Made by a program: the position numbers and the translations under genes. Below are positions 4,906 through 5,249 of a stretch of DNA of 5,249 nucleotides, in pieces; positions within the stretch are counted from its first letter, which is position 1; every line of letters begins with the position of its first letter. Source of the DNA: Actinomycetota bacterium (GTDB lineage Bacteria; Actinomycetota; Thermoleophilia; UBA2241); the NCBI GenBank assembly GCA_003158705.1, contig PMKX01000207.1:6577-11825 (forward strand), written 5' to 3'. The notes below the pieces were generated by a model. It was not told the DNA's origin. It saw only the letters and a program-made list of their open reading frames with translations, and searched no databases.

Positions 4906-5249
4906 CAAGAGCAAGCCGGCTGGCGGCAAGGCCAAGGTTGACGCGCCGTCCTCCAAGCCGCAAGCCACGGAGCCGGCGCACCCCAATCCGTACGCCATCA
5001 TCGCCGACAACTCGTTCGTCGAGCGTCCGCCGGCGCGTATGGACCTCGTCAGCCGCATCGTCGAGGACCCGCGCATGCACGACCATCGCGACGGCTTCCT
5101 CAGCTGCTTGCAGTGTGGCGTGTGCACCTCCGGCTGCCCGGCGGCGCGCTTCACCGACTACAGCCCGCGTGAGATCGCCCGCCGCGCCCTGGAGGGCGAC
5201 CCCACCCTGCTCACCGACGACAACGTCTGGTACTGCTTCTACTGCTACA
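4898..5249 (+). CDS. hdrC: HdrC-type iron-sulfur subunit, N-terminal part (3' end outside window)
   Basis: The frame is open from ATG 4898 to the window end (117 codons plus one base). GGAG (4888-4891) with a 6-base spacer supports the start, and the gene overlaps the previous one by 8 bases (ATGACTGA). After a Lys/Pro/Ala-rich, probably disordered tail (1-32), residues 70-80 carry the first HdrC [4Fe-4S] motif (C70, C73, C76, C80-Pro). Then comes the HdrC-typical stretch DYSPREIARRALEG, and NVWYCFYCY begins the second motif (C113, C116), which is cut by the window end. HdrC relays electrons from HdrA to HdrB. The upstream gene already has an HdrC domain, so this is a second one in the operon. 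A separate hdrB is expected next, but that is a prediction. It could instead be another HdrC-HdrB fusion, since only the N-terminus is visible. Confidence 0.88.
   Translation, partial: MTDKSKPAGGKAKVDAPSSKPQATEPAHPNPYAIIADNSFVERPPARMDLVSRIVEDPRMHDHRDGFLSCLQCGVCTSGCPAARFTDYSPREIARRALEGDPTLLTDDNVWYCFYCY

Noticed and set aside
1..5249. Methanogenic coenzyme M-coenzyme B heterodisulfide reductase of a methanogen
   Set aside because: Strong GC richness, GTG starts and bacterial-type ribosome binding sites point to a bacterium. Hdr-like genes are widespread in non-methanogens.

Overview
The window is a fragment of one tightly packed, single-strand operon for a soluble heterodisulfide-reductase (Hdr)-type electron-transfer complex. 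It holds six genes, all on the + strand, and both end genes run off the window. Every junction overlaps by 4 to 17 bases or leaves a single base, with one exception: if gene 2 uses its later start, there is a 65-base gap. No RNA gene, mobile element, CRISPR array, promoter or terminator is visible, and there is no gene-free stretch above 300 bases. The window starts and ends inside genes, so the operon's control region lies outside it.

Layout: (1) 1-225, the C-terminal end of an HdrA-type protein with two [4Fe-4S] motifs. (2) 222-716, a stand-alone MvhD/FlpD-type [2Fe-2S] delta subunit. (3) 718-1158, a small protein with two [4Fe-4S] motifs. (4) 1155-3731, a full HdrA flavoprotein fused to a second MvhD domain. 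(5) 3715-4905, an HdrC-HdrB fusion (HdrD-like) with two cubane motifs and two CCG motifs. (6) 4898-5249, the N-terminal part of a separate HdrC. Eleven complete CxxCxxCxxxC motifs fall within 5.2 kb, and no membrane segment is seen in any product.

How they may work together (inference from family knowledge): in Hdr complexes, MvhD-type subunits pass electrons from a dehydrogenase or hydrogenase to the FAD of HdrA. HdrA splits them between low-potential ferredoxin and, through HdrC, the HdrB active site. Here the module appears twice, once split (genes 1 and 2) and once fused (gene 4), and HdrC also appears twice (gene 5 N-terminus and gene 6). This points to a double or hybrid Hdr assembly rather than a simple HdrABC. 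The electron donor and the physiological disulfide or other acceptor are not encoded in the window.

Organism: the DNA is strongly GC-rich with G or C at most third codon positions, uses GTG as well as ATG starts, and has bacterial-style Shine-Dalgarno sites, including a perfect GGAGGTGA. A GC-rich anaerobic or facultative bacterium is most likely; anaerobic Actinobacteriota, Chloroflexota or the former Deltaproteobacteria would fit. The phylum cannot be fixed by reading alone. Nothing shows a methanogen.
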